From positions 29,088,420 to 29,152,419 of the forward strand of contig NC_052477.1 of assembly GCF_009730915.1 (NCBI RefSeq): a stretch of 64,000 nucleotides of DNA. Direction: 5' to 3'. Source of the DNA: Dioscorea cayenensis subsp. rotundata (taxonomy: Eukaryota; Streptophyta; Magnoliopsida; Dioscoreales; Dioscoreaceae). Positions within the stretch are counted from its first letter, which is position 1. Every line of letters starts with the position of its first letter. Position numbers and translations under genes: made by a program. This document shows positions 1 through 12,315 of this stretch, piece after piece. The notes beneath the pieces were generated by a model. It saw only the letters and a list, made by a program, of their open reading frames with translations. It made no database searches and had not been told where the DNA came from.

Positions 1-420
1 GAATCATAATTTGATTAAAACTAGTTTTGGCAATAAGATTTTGTGATATTTTGCTAATTTGATATTTTAGCATAAATTTGGTGAAGTTTTTAAAAATATC
101 TTTTTATTGCCAACATCCTATTGGCCTATTAGCATTAAGTCTCTTTGGGTAGGGTGTTTATTTCGGAAAGAAACCAAGATCAAATTTCAAAGATCATGAG
201 AAATGATGGCATATGTGTTTGTTGAGTTTGCAGTTGTATTACACGTTTGTATATATCCCTAATTTTACTTAAATGAAAGCTGGTAAGTTCAACTACCACA
301 TCTTCTTCTCCATTAACTTTATATCTTCTATTAATTACTTTCGATCAGAAGACAACACCAAAGTGCACGAGGCTCTGTTTGTTGTAGAAGACTAAAACTT
401 TGTGAGGTCCTAGACGTTGT
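1..420. other. AT-rich flank, no gene seen
   Basis: I see no coding region or RNA gene here. Around 272-290 a stretch reading acttaaatgaaagctgg resembles the 3' tail of the LINE that follows (6543-6560). It may be the end of another LINE copy, but this is a weak match judged by eye. Confidence 0.4.
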
Positions 421-1165
421 GAGGCTCTATTCATTGGTGTTATGTTCAGCTTTTGACGCCCCGCTTGCTATGACAAGTGGGGACAATCCTCAAACCCTTT
501 CGTCCCACCGCCTGCTTTCTCTAGTTTTTTTAATGGTGCCTTTTTATCTGATAAGGCGGAGCTAGGCAGCAGTCACAGGAAACTCGTGAGTTAATGCTGA
601 GGAAACTCTTGTAGTTTAGGGTGCTGCTTTGGGAGATACTCAAATGATCGATCATGGACTTTCGTAAAAATGGATAAAGATATTCATTTTAGAGCTCAAG
701 TCCGTTTCACCAACTCCTTCTATGGAAAGTTTTTAAGGTGACCTCCGCCTTTGGAAATAGTTAATAAAGTCATTATAGATAGATGGAATGAGTGGGGTGA
801 GGTAGCTGTCGCAGATCTGTCAAATGGATATTTTCTCATACATTGTAGCTCTCAAATTGCAATGCAAAAATATATGTATTTGAGGGCCCCTTGGATTGTT
901 AATGGATTGGTTCTCCAGCTTTCACCTTGGCATGCGTTCTTCCAGCCAATGCATGCTTGCCTTTTCACAACAACGATTTGGTTGCAACTCAATCATCTGG
1001 CTATGGGATTATGGGAAGGAGATGTTCTTAATACCATCATTAACCATTTTGGATGTTTGCTTAAAATTGACAATCAAACGCTTAATCTGAATAGAGCTAA
1101 ATATGCTTGAGTTTGCGTGGAGCTAGACCTCTTAAGGCCTCTACATATGGGCTTCTCGATAGGCG

Positions 1166-1423
1166 ATGATGACGTTCCAGTATGAAAGGCTTCCCACTTT
1201 TTGTTACCGTTGTGGTCTTGATGGCCACGGAAAAACTGCTTGTGTTTCTCAACGTGGCTCTTCTCCTGGTGGTGGATCTACTCTAGGCAGCTCTGAACTC
1301 AGACAGTTGCCAAATAGAGCTCTAGAGCACCGGTTAGAGATACCCGATGTTGAGTATAGTATAGAGATGGATCCTCCAGATGGGTCTTTAGAAAAATGGG
1401 TCAAAAAGAGCATGTTGACATAG
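1166..1423 (+). pseudogene. LINE ORF1 zinc-knuckle fragment
   Basis: This open stretch carries the CCHC zinc knuckle CYRCGLDGHGKTAC. In plant LINEs the knuckle follows the DUF4283 domain of the nucleic-acid-binding ORF1 protein, and here it sits just downstream of the DUF4283-like stretch at 751-1110. The two pieces lie in different frames and are separated by stops, so no full ORF1 product can be made. Confidence 0.75.
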
Positions 1424-2324
1424 ACTTCGGACCGTGGATGATAATATCACATGCGACGAGTATGTAACAGACCTAAACATTTGAAGTGATGGTAGAGCAC
1501 ACCTTGTTACACGTCTCTTGAGAACAACTCTTTACATGTGTCTCTTGAGAGAAACCACGTGGCTAGCATGTAGCCTTCATGTTCTCTACTTAGCAGGAAG
1601 GGCTATAGTGGGCAAGGAGGTAGATGGGGCTCCTCAATCCATGCGAGCTCTCGGAACCTGCAGTTGCCTAGAGATGGGACTGTTGACACCCTCTCAAATC
1701 ACATTAATTCTCTCTCAAAAAAGATGAAACCGCCCGTTAGAAACACGAAGAGCTAGGGGCACTAACTCTTCTCCTTCAACAGAGGGAGATACACTTTCAA
1801 CAGGTGAAGGCATAGCCCATCCCATCCAAGACAAACCCTATTCCTCTAGGTTGAACTAGATGCCAATGACTACTAACAAGGGTAAGGCTATTAGGATGGA
1901 GGATGGAGGTCAATCTAGTCATAACTCAGCTCTGTTGGTGTTAAGATCCTCGAACACAATCCTAACTCTCAAGAAAGGATTTGGCATCTCTACATGCTTC
2001 CATTATGCCAAAATACTCTGATGCTCTCCAAGAAACCCCTCCAGTTTGGAAGGGTATTATTTGGAGATGGATGGGAGTTTTGAGGAAGAAACGGAGAATG
2101 AAGGTGAGGAAGATGAAGATGTAGACCCAGATACATCTATGTCGTTAGACAAGACTCAATATAGACATCACAAGGGTACCTTGGATAGAAGAGCTTTCTA
2201 TTGTTCAAGATGGTTCATACAAGAAAGGAAGAATTGAAGGGGAAGGGTCAAATGCAAAACAACCCTAAACCTCCCAGGACTTCTCTTAAACTTGTTTTTG
2301 GGTGATTTTCTTTACTTAATTGTT

Positions 2325-3303
2325 TATGACAACTTCACTCAAAGTAGCTGCTTGGAATTGTAGGGGGATTAGTAACGTGAATATGTTTAATTGAGTTCAA
2401 GACACCATTAGATCTCACAAGCCCAATATTGTCTATTTAGTAGAAACTCAAGCTGATGTTGAGAGAATTAATCTTTTTTTGTTACAACTTCAATTGAAGA
2501 TGGGAATGGGATGCTATCCCTTCTTTAGGATACTCGAGGTGGAATTATTGTCATGTGAAGGGATTTAGTTGGTATTATCACTCCACTGGCTATTATTAGA
2601 AGAACTCTTCATCTAGTAATCTCTTCCCGATTCCCTAGTGCTTGGATACTATCTATAGTGTATAATGGATAGTAGATTGAGTCATAGAGGAACATATGGA
2701 ATGAACTTCCTCACCTTTTTGTTCTTAATTTTCCCTGCATTATCATAGAAGATTTTAATTCTATTTGCTCTCCTTCTAAGCATAGGGGAGGTAGTTTTAA
2801 ATATTATTCCCGGAAAGTTGCTTTGTTTAATGAGTTCATCTCTAAAAATAATTTGCTTGATTTGAGTTTTTCGAGTTTTGAGTTTTACTTGGTATAATGG
2901 TTGTTCTAGGTCTACTCATAGATGGGCTAGACTTGATAGATGCTTGGTTAATATTGATTGGATTACTTTTAACAATAATTGTTTTATTTCTCATTTAACG
3001 AGAATTTGTTCTAATCATTCTCCCCTTCTTTTGACTACTTGGGCTCAGGTTCATACTAGGAATAGAGTTTTCCATTTTGGAAATTACTGGTTAGAATATC
3101 CTAGATGTCATAAAACTGTTAAGCATGCTTGGAATTTTTATCCTCACTCCAACCCCATGCATGCTTTCTCGCACCTCCTTAGTAGAACCAAAAGAAATAT
3201 TCTGAATTGGAGATGGGTTGGTTTGAACTCTTTAGACTCCGACCTTAATTTAATTGAAAGACATATTAGGACACTTGACATTGAGGATTCTGGTATGTTG
3301 TGA
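2325..3303 (+). pseudogene. LINE ORF2 endonuclease remnant
   Basis: The start of an exonuclease-endonuclease-phosphatase fold is visible as AWNCRG near 2350, followed by a HKPNIVYLVET-type strand. The end is visible as SFTWYNG, ARLDRCL and SNHSPL between 2878 and 3030. This is the target-nicking domain of L1-type ORF2. The reading frame changes several times, so it is inactive. Confidence 0.8.
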
Positions 3304-3649
3304 ATTTCTGCCGATGATGATTTGAATAGAATTAACTCTCTTAGAAGCCTTTACATTACCTACAATTCCCTTCTCAAGCAAAAATAATTTGAAATGGGCT
3401 CAAAGAGCTAGATTAATGTGGGTTAGCAATAGTGATTTAAATTCTTCTATCTTCCATAATTGTGCTCACATTAACAAGCATAAGAATTCTATATTTCATA
3501 TCCTAGCCCAAAATGGTAACCTAAAAATTGATAGAGCTGATATTGAGGATATCTATATTACTCATTATATTAGACTATGGTCTAATCTTGGCCTATATTC
3601 CTACTCAGATTTGATTTAAGCTCTTCCTTCAAATTTACCTACTATTTTT

Positions 3650-4850
3650 GATGGATAGGGAGTTTCTTAGTAGGGATATAACTAGAAATGAAATCTTCAA
3701 GACTTTAATGACTCTATCTCCTGGTAAAGAGCCCGGTCCCTAGACGGTGAGTTTTATTAGTTTTTTTGGGAAGATGTTTAGAATAGTATTTTCTCTGCTG
3801 TGAATTACTTTCTCAAAATGCTTGTTTGCCTAAGTCTTGGGGTTTAACTTATGTGGCCTTGATTCCCAAAAAGGACAACTCCCAAATTAGTCATTGATTT
3901 TTGTTCAATTTCTCTTTGCAATGTTTGTTATAAGCTAATTGCTAAGATTTTTGCCAATAGATTGAAAGCTTGTTCTTCCTAATCTAATTGGTAAAGAACA
4001 GAGTGGCTTTTTTCAAGGTAGATTAGTTGTTGATAATATTATTGCAATTCAAGAAGGTGCTCATTCTTTAGAACATGATTTTAGCAATCCCCCTAGGATG
4101 ATTGTCAAAATAGATATTGAAAAGACTTACGATACTCTTAGTTGGAAAGCTATTATTGCTACTTTAACCAAAATGAATTTACTCTACTATTTGGCTTTTT
4201 TGGATTCACATTTGTATTTCTTCTCCTTCATTTGCCTTTTTGATTAATGGGCAACTTACTAGATTTATCTCCACTCTAGATGAATTAGATAGGGAGACCG
4301 CTTGTCTTCTTACCTGTTCATTATGGTTTCTCAAAATCTCATCGCCATTCTTAATCATGCTCTCAGCTTAGGTATGATTCCTAGTTTTGACCATAGATTA
4401 GAGCATAATTTTAACTATTTGATGTATGCTAATGACATCATTCTTATCTCTAAAGCCTTTAGAATGGTTGCTAAGAACATCAAACTTTGTCTCTTTATTT
4501 ATTCTAACCTAACTAGTCAAAAGCCAAAATTTTCCAAATATGTTGTTTATTTTCCGAGTTGGCTCAACAGAAAGCTTACTAGGAGTATTTATAATGCTTT
4601 AGAATTTAATGTTGTGACCTTTCCCTTTACTGATTTGAGTGTCATAATATCTCCTGGTAGGTTATACACTTTCAACTTCAGGCAGATGATTTCCAAAGCC
4701 AATAATAACACTGCATTTTGGAAGCATCAGCATATTTCATTGGCAGGGAGGGTTATCCTTATAAATAGTGTTCTAATGTCAATCCTTGTGTACACCTTAG
4801 CTGTACAACATATTCCTGATTCCATCCTTGAATCATAGCCAAGTCAGCTA
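3650..4850 (+). pseudogene. LINE ORF2 reverse transcriptase remnant
   Basis: Recognisable RT blocks in order are ALIPKK (about 3855), FANRLK (about 3950), QSGFFQGRLVVDNI (about 4000), KIDIEKTYDTL (about 4110), and the catalytic block LMYANDIILIS (about 4425) with Asn at the first position of the usual Asp pair. Open segments are broken by stops. The longest is 4302-4838. Confidence 0.85.
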
Positions 4851-5988
4851 GAAACTTTTCTTTTTGGCATAAAGAGAGCAATTGTAGTAACCTTCCACTT
4901 GTTGTTTGAAACATAATTACTATTAACAAAACCGATGGGGGATTAGCTATTAGAAATCTTAAGAATGTGAGAACAACTTTCATGACTAAAAATGTTTTGA
5001 AATTCTTAAATTCTAAAAATGCTTTTTGGATCAATATTTTGAGGTGCAAGTATGGAGAGGTGCATTTTGGAATATTAAGATCCCTCCTAAATGCTCCTGG
5101 TTTTGTAGATTATGGTGCAAAAATAAGGATCTTATAAAAACTAATTATCTTTGGATTAATTCTATCTATCCTAATTCCACTTCAAATTTAAAAGATCCTT
5201 GGTATTTTGAAATTCCCATTTGTTTTAAACCAACTTTTATAAACATGAATTTATGGGTTTTAATCTTCAAGTTGCCGATTTCATTAAGAAATGTAATTGG
5301 AATTTCAACACTTGTCTGATTTTTTGGGCCCTAATTTTAATTCTCCTATCAAGACACTTGGTCAAATAAACTCAGGAAGCTCCAATCATTGTGTTTGGTT
5401 GCTAAGTTCCAATAAGTTTACCATGGTTTATGTTGTTTATTCTATTGTAAATTCCAGCATTGATACTGTGGATCATTGGGAAGGTTGGAATATAATTTGT
5501 GGAAAATGAAATCTCCCCTAGAGCTAAATACCGCATGTGGCTCCTGCTCCATAAGAAAATCAAAACTCAAATTTTTTTGCATACTCTTAAGCTGAGTTTT
5601 GATGATGTTTTGCTTTATGTGGTAATGACAAGGAAAACATTAACCATCTCTTTAATACATACCCCAAAACCTGGATGGTTTGGTGGTTTATTGAAGAAAG
5701 GACATGTGTTTTTTTTGTTTTGAGGGATAATATTGTTGTTGGTTTTTGGCTTGAAAACATCAAAACTACTAAAAATTTCCTTAAAGCTTCTATTATCACT
5801 ACTACTGTTTGGTTTATTTGGAAGGCAAGATGTTATCTAATCTTTAAATGCATTTAACGGGGAATAGGATTGCAATGCAAGCTATAGATCAACATAATTA
5901 GTATACTTATAATGCCAACTTTCAACGGGAGGCTTTTTTCTTAATTGTTTAAACGCTCTTTTTTCTTCTAACTGCTATCTCTTTATAG

Positions 5989-6394
5989 ATGTTTCTTGGC
6001 TTCTTGAAAGTCAAATTTGGTGGGGATGGCTTCATCATAATTAGAGTTAGTAAAAGGGTTGTTTTTGCAGGTTATACTAGGATTGAAACTAACTCAATTG
6101 TTGAAGCTAAGTTATGTGCTGCTGAAGTTGGGCTAAAAGCTGTGGAGGCTTGGGGAATTAGTATTTGCACTATCTTCATGGATTGTAAAGGGCTTAAACA
6201 AGCTCCGAGTGAAGCTAGGTGTGATAATAGTTGGAGATTCAATTATAGGATTATGCATGCCAAATCCAAATATTATCTTGAGAATAAGCATATCATTATT
6301 CCTCATAGCTAGAATAGCTAATCAATTAGTTGCTCAAGGAAGAAGTTCACATGTCCTCTCTCTGTTTACCAAAGGATTAGATCTTCCTAGGTGA
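5989..6394 (+). pseudogene. LINE C-terminal RNase H remnant
   Basis: The segment reads like the RVT_3/RNase H domain at the end of plant L1 ORF2: a Gly/Phe-rich first strand, then TNSIVEAKLCAAEVGLKA (the helix with the catalytic Glu) and IFMDCKGL (the strand with the catalytic Asp). The 3' UTR and A-tail follow at 6400-6583. Confidence 0.7.
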
Positions 6395-6589
6395 TTGATG
6401 AAAGCTATCAAGTAAGATGATTTATACTTGTAATTTATTATTTTTTGTGTTAGTCTAGCTTTAGCTTGATGCCTTTCTTTTTTTCTTTTTCTTTTGACTT
6501 TTTATTTTCAATAAATAGCTACTGTGTAGCTCTTTTTCTTCACTTAAATGAAGGCGCTTGGTGTCTATTTATTAGAAAAAAAATATATT

Positions 6590-7370
6590 TGCAAAACTTA
6601 GGATGAATTGTTTATTTTAGTAAATACGTTTTTTTAAAAATTTATTCTTTTGTTTGAATCAATTTACCAAATAAAATTTTTCTAGGTTTTTAAAGATACT
6701 GTATATTGTATATGCTACTAAGAATTCTTCCTCAATATATATATATTTTCATGAATATATAGAAAGTACAAAAATAGGCATAAAGAATAAAGAAAGAAAC
6801 TGAATACTTTTAATACTACTTCACTTTTTCTTATTCCTTCTTCTTATCTACATCATTCATAACAAATAAAAAGGGTATTTATAGCCATTCAAGATAGAAA
6901 TGAACAGTCAAGATTAATTTAGTCTAACGATCCGAAATACACTCGATAAAACATTATCATGCAAATTTTTTTTTATTACAAAACAAAAAAAACTCTAAGC
7001 AACATAAAAAGTATAAATTAAAATTAGGTTTTATATACAACTAATTTGAACATCCAAATTACAAAACCACCCTCACAGTAATTAATTTTGTTAAAAAACA
7101 GAACACAACAGCAAGGTCAAACTTGGCATTCAACACCATTGAAACCCCAAATCCCAATTAAATGGCACCATGAAACACAACATTAATGACTCATCCACAC
7201 CAACTTAAAAACAAGCCCCACGACCGCGCCCGAATCCATTTGAACCAAATCTTAAAATAACCGCCAGAAACTTTACCGTCAAGAAACCCATCCCTACGTC
7301 TTTGTATTCTTACGATCTTGTGAGTCTTTCCTTTCCTCATGCGGTAACCTCACCTGAAAGCATCACAACC
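6590..7370. other. AT-rich spacer and upstream region of the PWWP gene
   Basis: There is no supported coding sequence between the LINE tail and the PWWP gene. It has homopolymer A/T runs and a short (AT)n near 6738. The distal half is probably the promoter of the gene that follows. Confidence 0.5.
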
Positions 7371-7376
7371 AGTTGC

Positions 7377-7384
7377 TATAAAAA
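7377..7384 (+). promoter_or_regulatory. TATA box of the PWWP-domain gene
   Basis: TATAAAAA lies about 140 bp upstream of a likely 5'-UTR intron and about 255 bp upstream of the chosen ATG. The 5' UTR intron runs from GT at 7517 to AG at 7607, and the ATG lies 26 bp after it. The spacing suits a TATA-driven plant promoter; the start site itself is not proven. Confidence 0.5.
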
Positions 7385-7632
7385 CCACGAACGCGAAACA
7401 CATGACCCTGCTTGGTTCTCCAACTCGCGGGTTTCTGGAGTTCTTCGCAAACCCTAGAATTCGTTCGGTTCTCTTTGGGATTGTTCATCGATTTCGAGGC
7501 GGCGAATTGAATCCAGGTATGCGATCAATCTAGGGTTGTTTATTGTTCTAAGAGGAATTCTTAGCGTTTGTTGTTGTCGTTGTATTGTTGTTGTTGTTGT
7601 TGTGTAGATTTGAGGAACTAGGGTTTGGTATC

Positions 7633-10511
7633 ATGGGTTGGGGCCCGTCTACGGATGTGGTCTCCACCGGAGAGCTTGATCTCAACGCGTCTGCGGTTGC
7701 GGAGCCGGGGATGGAGGTTTCTGATGGTGTTGGGATTGGAAACGGAGTTGAAGCGAGGGAGGATGGTGGATTGTTTGAGGAGAAGGATCTGAGAGTGGAG
7801 AATGATGTGGGGGTGAAGAATACGATTGGTGGTTCTGGAAGTAATGGTGTTGTTGGGAAAAAGGTGGTAGATTTGGAGAGAACGTTGGAAGATGATGATT
7901 TGGGTGAGGACACTGGTGATCGGATGGTTGATGAGGAGCGGAAATTAGAGGATGGGGGCATGCGGATTGAGGAGGAGGCCGATGATAAAAATGAACTGGT
8001 GGCACAGATGCAATCTGCTGAGGAAATCATTGGAGAGGAAACGAAGTTGTGTGATGATCAAGATGAGGATTTGGGCAACAAGGCCGAAAACCAGATGGAA
8101 GATGCCGCCATAGATGCAGGTGGTGATGGTGATGGGAAGGTGCCGGTTGAGGAACAACAGCAATCTCAAACAGTGAGAAAGAGAGGCCGGAAAAGGGCAC
8201 CAGGAATTTTGTCTTTTCAGGATGTTGAATTTCCTAGATACAAATGGTCTTCTGCAGAGGAGAAAGTTGGGCTTTCTGTTCCTGACTTGGTCTGGGGTAA
8301 AGTGAGGAGCCATCCTTGGTGGCCTGGTCAGATTTTTGATGCTTTAGATGCATCAGATATGGCCCTGAAGCACAATAAAAAGGACAACCACTTGGTGGCT
8401 TATTTTGGAGATAAAACTTTTGCTTGGTGTGATGAATCCCAATTGAAACCTTTTTTGCCACACTTCTCTCAAATGGAAAAGCAGAGCAATTTGGATGCGT
8501 TTGTAGATGCTGTTGATTGTGTCTTGGAGGAAGTGTCAAGACGGACGGAGTTGGGAATGATGTGTAATTGTATTCCTGAAGAAGCTTATTATACTCTTAA
8601 GTACCAAACTGTTGATAATGCTGGGATTCGAGAAGGAACATATAGTGCTGCTGCCGATAGATTCTTGAATGCTAGTTCTTTTCGACCTGATAGACTTCTG
8701 GAGTACATTGGGGCATTAGCTCATTCCCCTTACAGTGGAGCAGATTATTTGGATCTTGTTATTGCTAAGGCTCAGCTGAAGGCCTTTTATCAGTCCAAGG
8801 GTTATCCAGAACTGCCTCAATTCCTTCCTGGTGGTACTTTAGTGGAGAACGATGCTGAGATTTTACCTTCCCAGTCTGAAATATCCGAGGAAGATGAAAC
8901 AAAACTGACACTTTCCAAGATGATTTCTGGAAAGAGGAAGTTGAAAGTTAGAAGAAGTTTATTAAGCAATCGCAGGCATGTCAAAGAGGAGGGAAGAAAA
9001 AAGAAGAGTTTGTCTGAATTAATGGAAGTAACATTAAATGATGCCATTGGAAGCCAATCTTGGGGAAAAGCCTATGGACAATCAGAATTGGTTCCTTTTG
9101 ATAAGCATTGGAAGGGCCTCACTGCAGATTCTGCTGGACCAGGAAAAAATAAGAAGAAAAGGCTTGATGCATTAGGAGATTTAGACACTGAGCCATTGTC
9201 TCCAACCTCTTCTAAACCTTTAAAGGTTGGAGAACGAATCAGTCGAATTGCAAGCCAGATAGCATGTTCACCTTCTATCTTTGAGCAGGATGATGGAATA
9301 TCCAAGAAGGGTGTGGGCAAGAGTGGTAAAAGAAAAGGCATCACAATTGTTAGTGATGCTCTACCACATTCTCTTGTTGGGTCTAGGAGGAAAAAGGGAA
9401 ACGTCCCAAAAGATAATTCTTCACCAAGTGAAATGCTCTCACAACTTTGTTTAGTTGCAAGAGATCCTATGAAGGAACATGGTTTTGAGTCTGCAGTAGT
9501 AAGTTTCTTCACTGGCGTGAGGGGAATGGTTTCTTCTTCCTCCATGGAGGTCAGAAATCATATGGGGCAAAAGGAGAGGAAAAGGGGGAGAAAAAAAAAA
9601 TCAGCTAACTCTGAGCCATCTCCATCTGATCCATCTAATTCTGAGTACAAGTTGGACTCCTACTGGTCTGATATCATGTTTGAGGACAGTCAAGAGAAAT
9701 CAGTGCAAACTAATCGGCAGAAAAGGCAAGCGGATTCTCAGGGTGCAGTTGCATAAGGAGAAGAAGAAGAAAAGGAAGAAAATTGAGATGAAGAAGCCTG
9801 TAGAAGAAGCTTCATCTGCAATTCCTCTGGAACCTGTGCTGGAAAGTAAACAAAAACTTCAGGATGGTTCAATTTGCAGTTTTGTTGAAAAACCTGCAGA
9901 GGAATGGTCACCTACTACTCTGATTTTGAGTTTTACTGAGTCAGACGCCCTTCCTTCTGAAGCAGATGTTGTCAGGATTTTTGGTCAATATGGTCCTCTG
10001 GATGAAGCTGAGACAGAAGTTATGAAGAAGAACAACCGAGCTAAAGTTGTTTTCAAGAGGCGTGCTGATGCAGAAATGGCTTTCAGCAGTGCCGGTAAAT
10101 TCAGCATCTTTGGACCAGCTCTTGTCAGTTATCGGCTTAGGTACTCAACATCGAAGCCCAAAGCTCCGTTGAATTCTGCGATGAAAACCAATGAAGGAAC
10201 TTCGAATTGTGAAGTTACAAACTCAGTTGTTCTGGGTACTGTACTTGTAACTTATATCTTTCTTTTTGCTTTTGAAAACATGTGTGCTCATTTAATTGCT
10301 CTGTTTCAGCCCAAGAAGTATCTGCCGAGTCAGATAATGCACAAATTCCAGGTATCTTCTGTTGCATCTCTTGCTATGCTTTTGGTGGCATTGTGTACAT
10401 TCCTTTCCTTTCAGTTGGTCATCAAGTTACTTTTTTCTTTCAGCTCAAGAAGCTACCCTATTATCAGATGGTGCACAGGTTGAAGTTACTACTAAAGGAT
10501 CGTCAGAGTGA
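7633..10511 (+). CDS. PWWP-domain chromatin protein (PDP-like)
   Basis: Predicted exons are 7633-10235, 10310-10351 and 10444-10511, giving about 903 aa once a single-base insertion near 9741 is discounted. The N-terminus is acidic. A PWWP domain spans residues about 212-310 (VWGKVRSHPWWPGQIFDA, then VAYFGDKTFAWCDE). The middle is basic with several nuclear-localisation-type KKKRK runs. The C-terminal segment, about residues 755-835, is the RRM-like module typical of plant PWWP proteins (TLILSFTESDALPSEADV, NRAKVVFKR, AFSSAGKFSIFG). In Arabidopsis, PDP proteins bind FVE/MSI5-type histone chaperones and support PRC2 H3K27 methylation; a similar role here is inferred. I chose the ATG at 7633 because the upstream in-frame ATG at 7585 lies inside the 5'-UTR intron. 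The frame moves by one base between about 9690 and 9756; changing GGG at 9741-9743 to GG gives a continuous product. Confidence 0.88.
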
Positions 10512-12020
10512 CATTGATAAGTTGTTTTCATCTGGCATGGCGTTAGTCTTGTTTATAGCCTTGAGGTTTATATGTTTTAAGCTTAGAGCAATACATATTC
10601 AACAAAAATATATCTGGAGTTTTCACAAATAGATTCTACTACTATATCCTCGCTCACATGCAAAAATTTGTGATGAGAGCTCCAATGCTAGAGCTTCTAC
10701 ACTGACATTTTCATACTTAGCAAAGAAAAGCAGACAGAGTTTTGTGGATATTAGGTTTGGGAGCTATAGAGCTATAGAGCACTGTTTTTAGTGTTATATG
10801 TAAATATTTGTCCAGAGTCTTGGAGTTTCATTACAAACATTTTTTTTAATGCTTCAATATGTTATACATTTCAATTTTATGGTCCAGATCTTCCATTCAT
10901 TCTTGTGACTTCTATGTGTATGTAGGTTTATTTTCTTCCTAGTTTATGACTTTGGGGATAAACTTGTTTACTTGCATTTGATGATGAGAGCCACAGATTG
11001 AAGTTGACGCTATATGAAGTAATCTACAGGATTGAAAATGTTTGCAATCCAATAACATTCTTCTTTATATTAACCTCAACATATTTTAGCAGTCATAGTC
11101 GCTATGACATCTAGAATGTTATATTAGCCATCTTATTGGATATCTAATTTTTTTCTCTACATGGAGATTTAAAAATTGTAACATTTCTATTGGGACATCA
11201 TTATGTGAAACATTGTTCATCATATTTCCATGAAATCAGTAGGTTAAATTTTTTTTTAAAAAATTTTGTGATTTCTGTTGCCTTGTGTGATTTCTATTGT
11301 GATTTTCTCAGCAAAGGGTTAGTATCTCTTGTCATAAGTGTGCATGTCCAGCTACAAACACGCATTCTCAGTATGGTTCAAGTTGATTTGGATTAGTGTC
11401 AATGACTACATAGCAATGTGTATTTTAATTGCTATTTTGTGTAAACTGGCATCTCATTCTTCTGGTCTTGAGGCTGAGGAGAGACAATGGCCAATTTTGA
11501 AGGCTTATATGCTGGTTCATTAGTGATTCTAATTGTAATATAATGTATTACCATTATCTCTCTCTCATCTCTGGGTTTTCACTTGAGATTACTTCATCGA
11601 AACCAGAAATAACTCAATTAACATCCTGTTTTTCCAATTCAGGTTCATTTTGGGTTTTCCCAATTTTTTTGGTATATATATATATATATATTTGTCACCT
11701 GATGTGCTGTGGTGAGTATTTGTTTGTCAAAAGTTTATCTATACGGTGAAAATAAATTTATTTAGTTTCTTTAATCAATAAACGTGCATGAATAATATGT
11801 ACTTTTTAAAATTAAAATAGATGTGTTTTAAAGCTACCAAATAGGATTACTATCCACAAACATATCTTAAAAAAAACAAAAATAAAAATAAAATTAATGC
11901 ACATTATCAATCTACTCCAAAAAGCAAAATCAAAACTTAAAAAAAAAAACTAAAAAAAGCATTACCAGAAAAATACCGAAAAAGAAAAGAAATCTCTAAA
12001 AAATACCGAAAACACCCTGA
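10512..12020. other. PWWP 3' UTR and intergenic spacer
   Basis: The first 300-400 bp are probably the 3' UTR of the PWWP gene. The rest is AT-rich, with an (AT)n tract near 11673 and an A-rich block at 11870-12000. I see no protein family in the short open frames. Confidence 0.5.
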
Positions 12021-12247
12021 TTAACACAAAATTAGATCCCATTTAAAAGGAAACGGACGGTGAAGATAGATCAGCGTTTCCATCGCAGTCGTCTCCTCCC
12101 TCCTCTCTTCTCCAGCGTCTGATCTGCCTTCTCTCTCCCACTCTCGCCCATCCATCCCTTTTTTAACCAAGAAAAATAACACACACCCCTCTCTCCCTCC
12201 CTTCTCCTTTCTCTTCTCCCGCGCCAAATACGAAAACTCTCTCATAT

Positions 12248-12257
12248 CTATTTATAC
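12248..12257 (+). promoter_or_regulatory. Probable TATA box of NF-YB gene
   Basis: TATTTATACA lies about 60 bp upstream of the NF-YB ATG, following a CT-rich block (12080-12235) of the kind common in plant promoters and 5' UTRs. Position and composition are the only evidence. An earlier start with a longer CT-rich leader is also possible. Confidence 0.35.
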
Positions 12258-12315
12258 ACATCTCCCTCCTTCGTCTTCGATCTAGGGTTTCATTTCGATC
12301 TACGTCTCGGCGTCG

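Larger units (their letters stand above)
430..6583 (+). mobile_element. Degenerate L1-type LINE with ORF1 and ORF2 remnants
   Basis: All parts of a plant L1 retrotransposon occur in order on the plus strand. A DUF4283-like ORF1 segment lies at about 669-1110, followed by a CCHC zinc knuckle at 1166-1260 (CYRCGLDGHGKTAC, C-x2-C-x4-H-x4-C). An AP endonuclease starts near 2325 (AWNCRG) and its C-terminus lies at 2878-3060 (SFTWYNG, ARLDRCL, SNHSPL). Reverse transcriptase spans about 3650-4850, with YAND in place of the usual YADD (LMYANDIILIS near 4425). A zf-RVT-like segment lies at 5030-5310 and a plant RVT_3-type RNase H at 5989-6390. The tail ends in an A-run near 6575. Many in-frame stops and frame changes break both ORFs, so the copy is dead. 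The 5' end is approximate and I found no target-site duplication. Confidence 0.9.

Noticed and set aside
7548-8030. Minus-strand open frames across the PWWP gene (also 7682-8005, 7945-8313, 8234-8539, 9072-9545)
   Set aside because: They are antisense shadows of the PWWP coding exon, with low-complexity Ser/Pro or His content and no family match.
10282-10632. Separate 116-codon gene after the PWWP gene
   Set aside because: The frame runs through two predicted introns. Only its AQEVSAESDNAQIP part is an exon of the PWWP gene.
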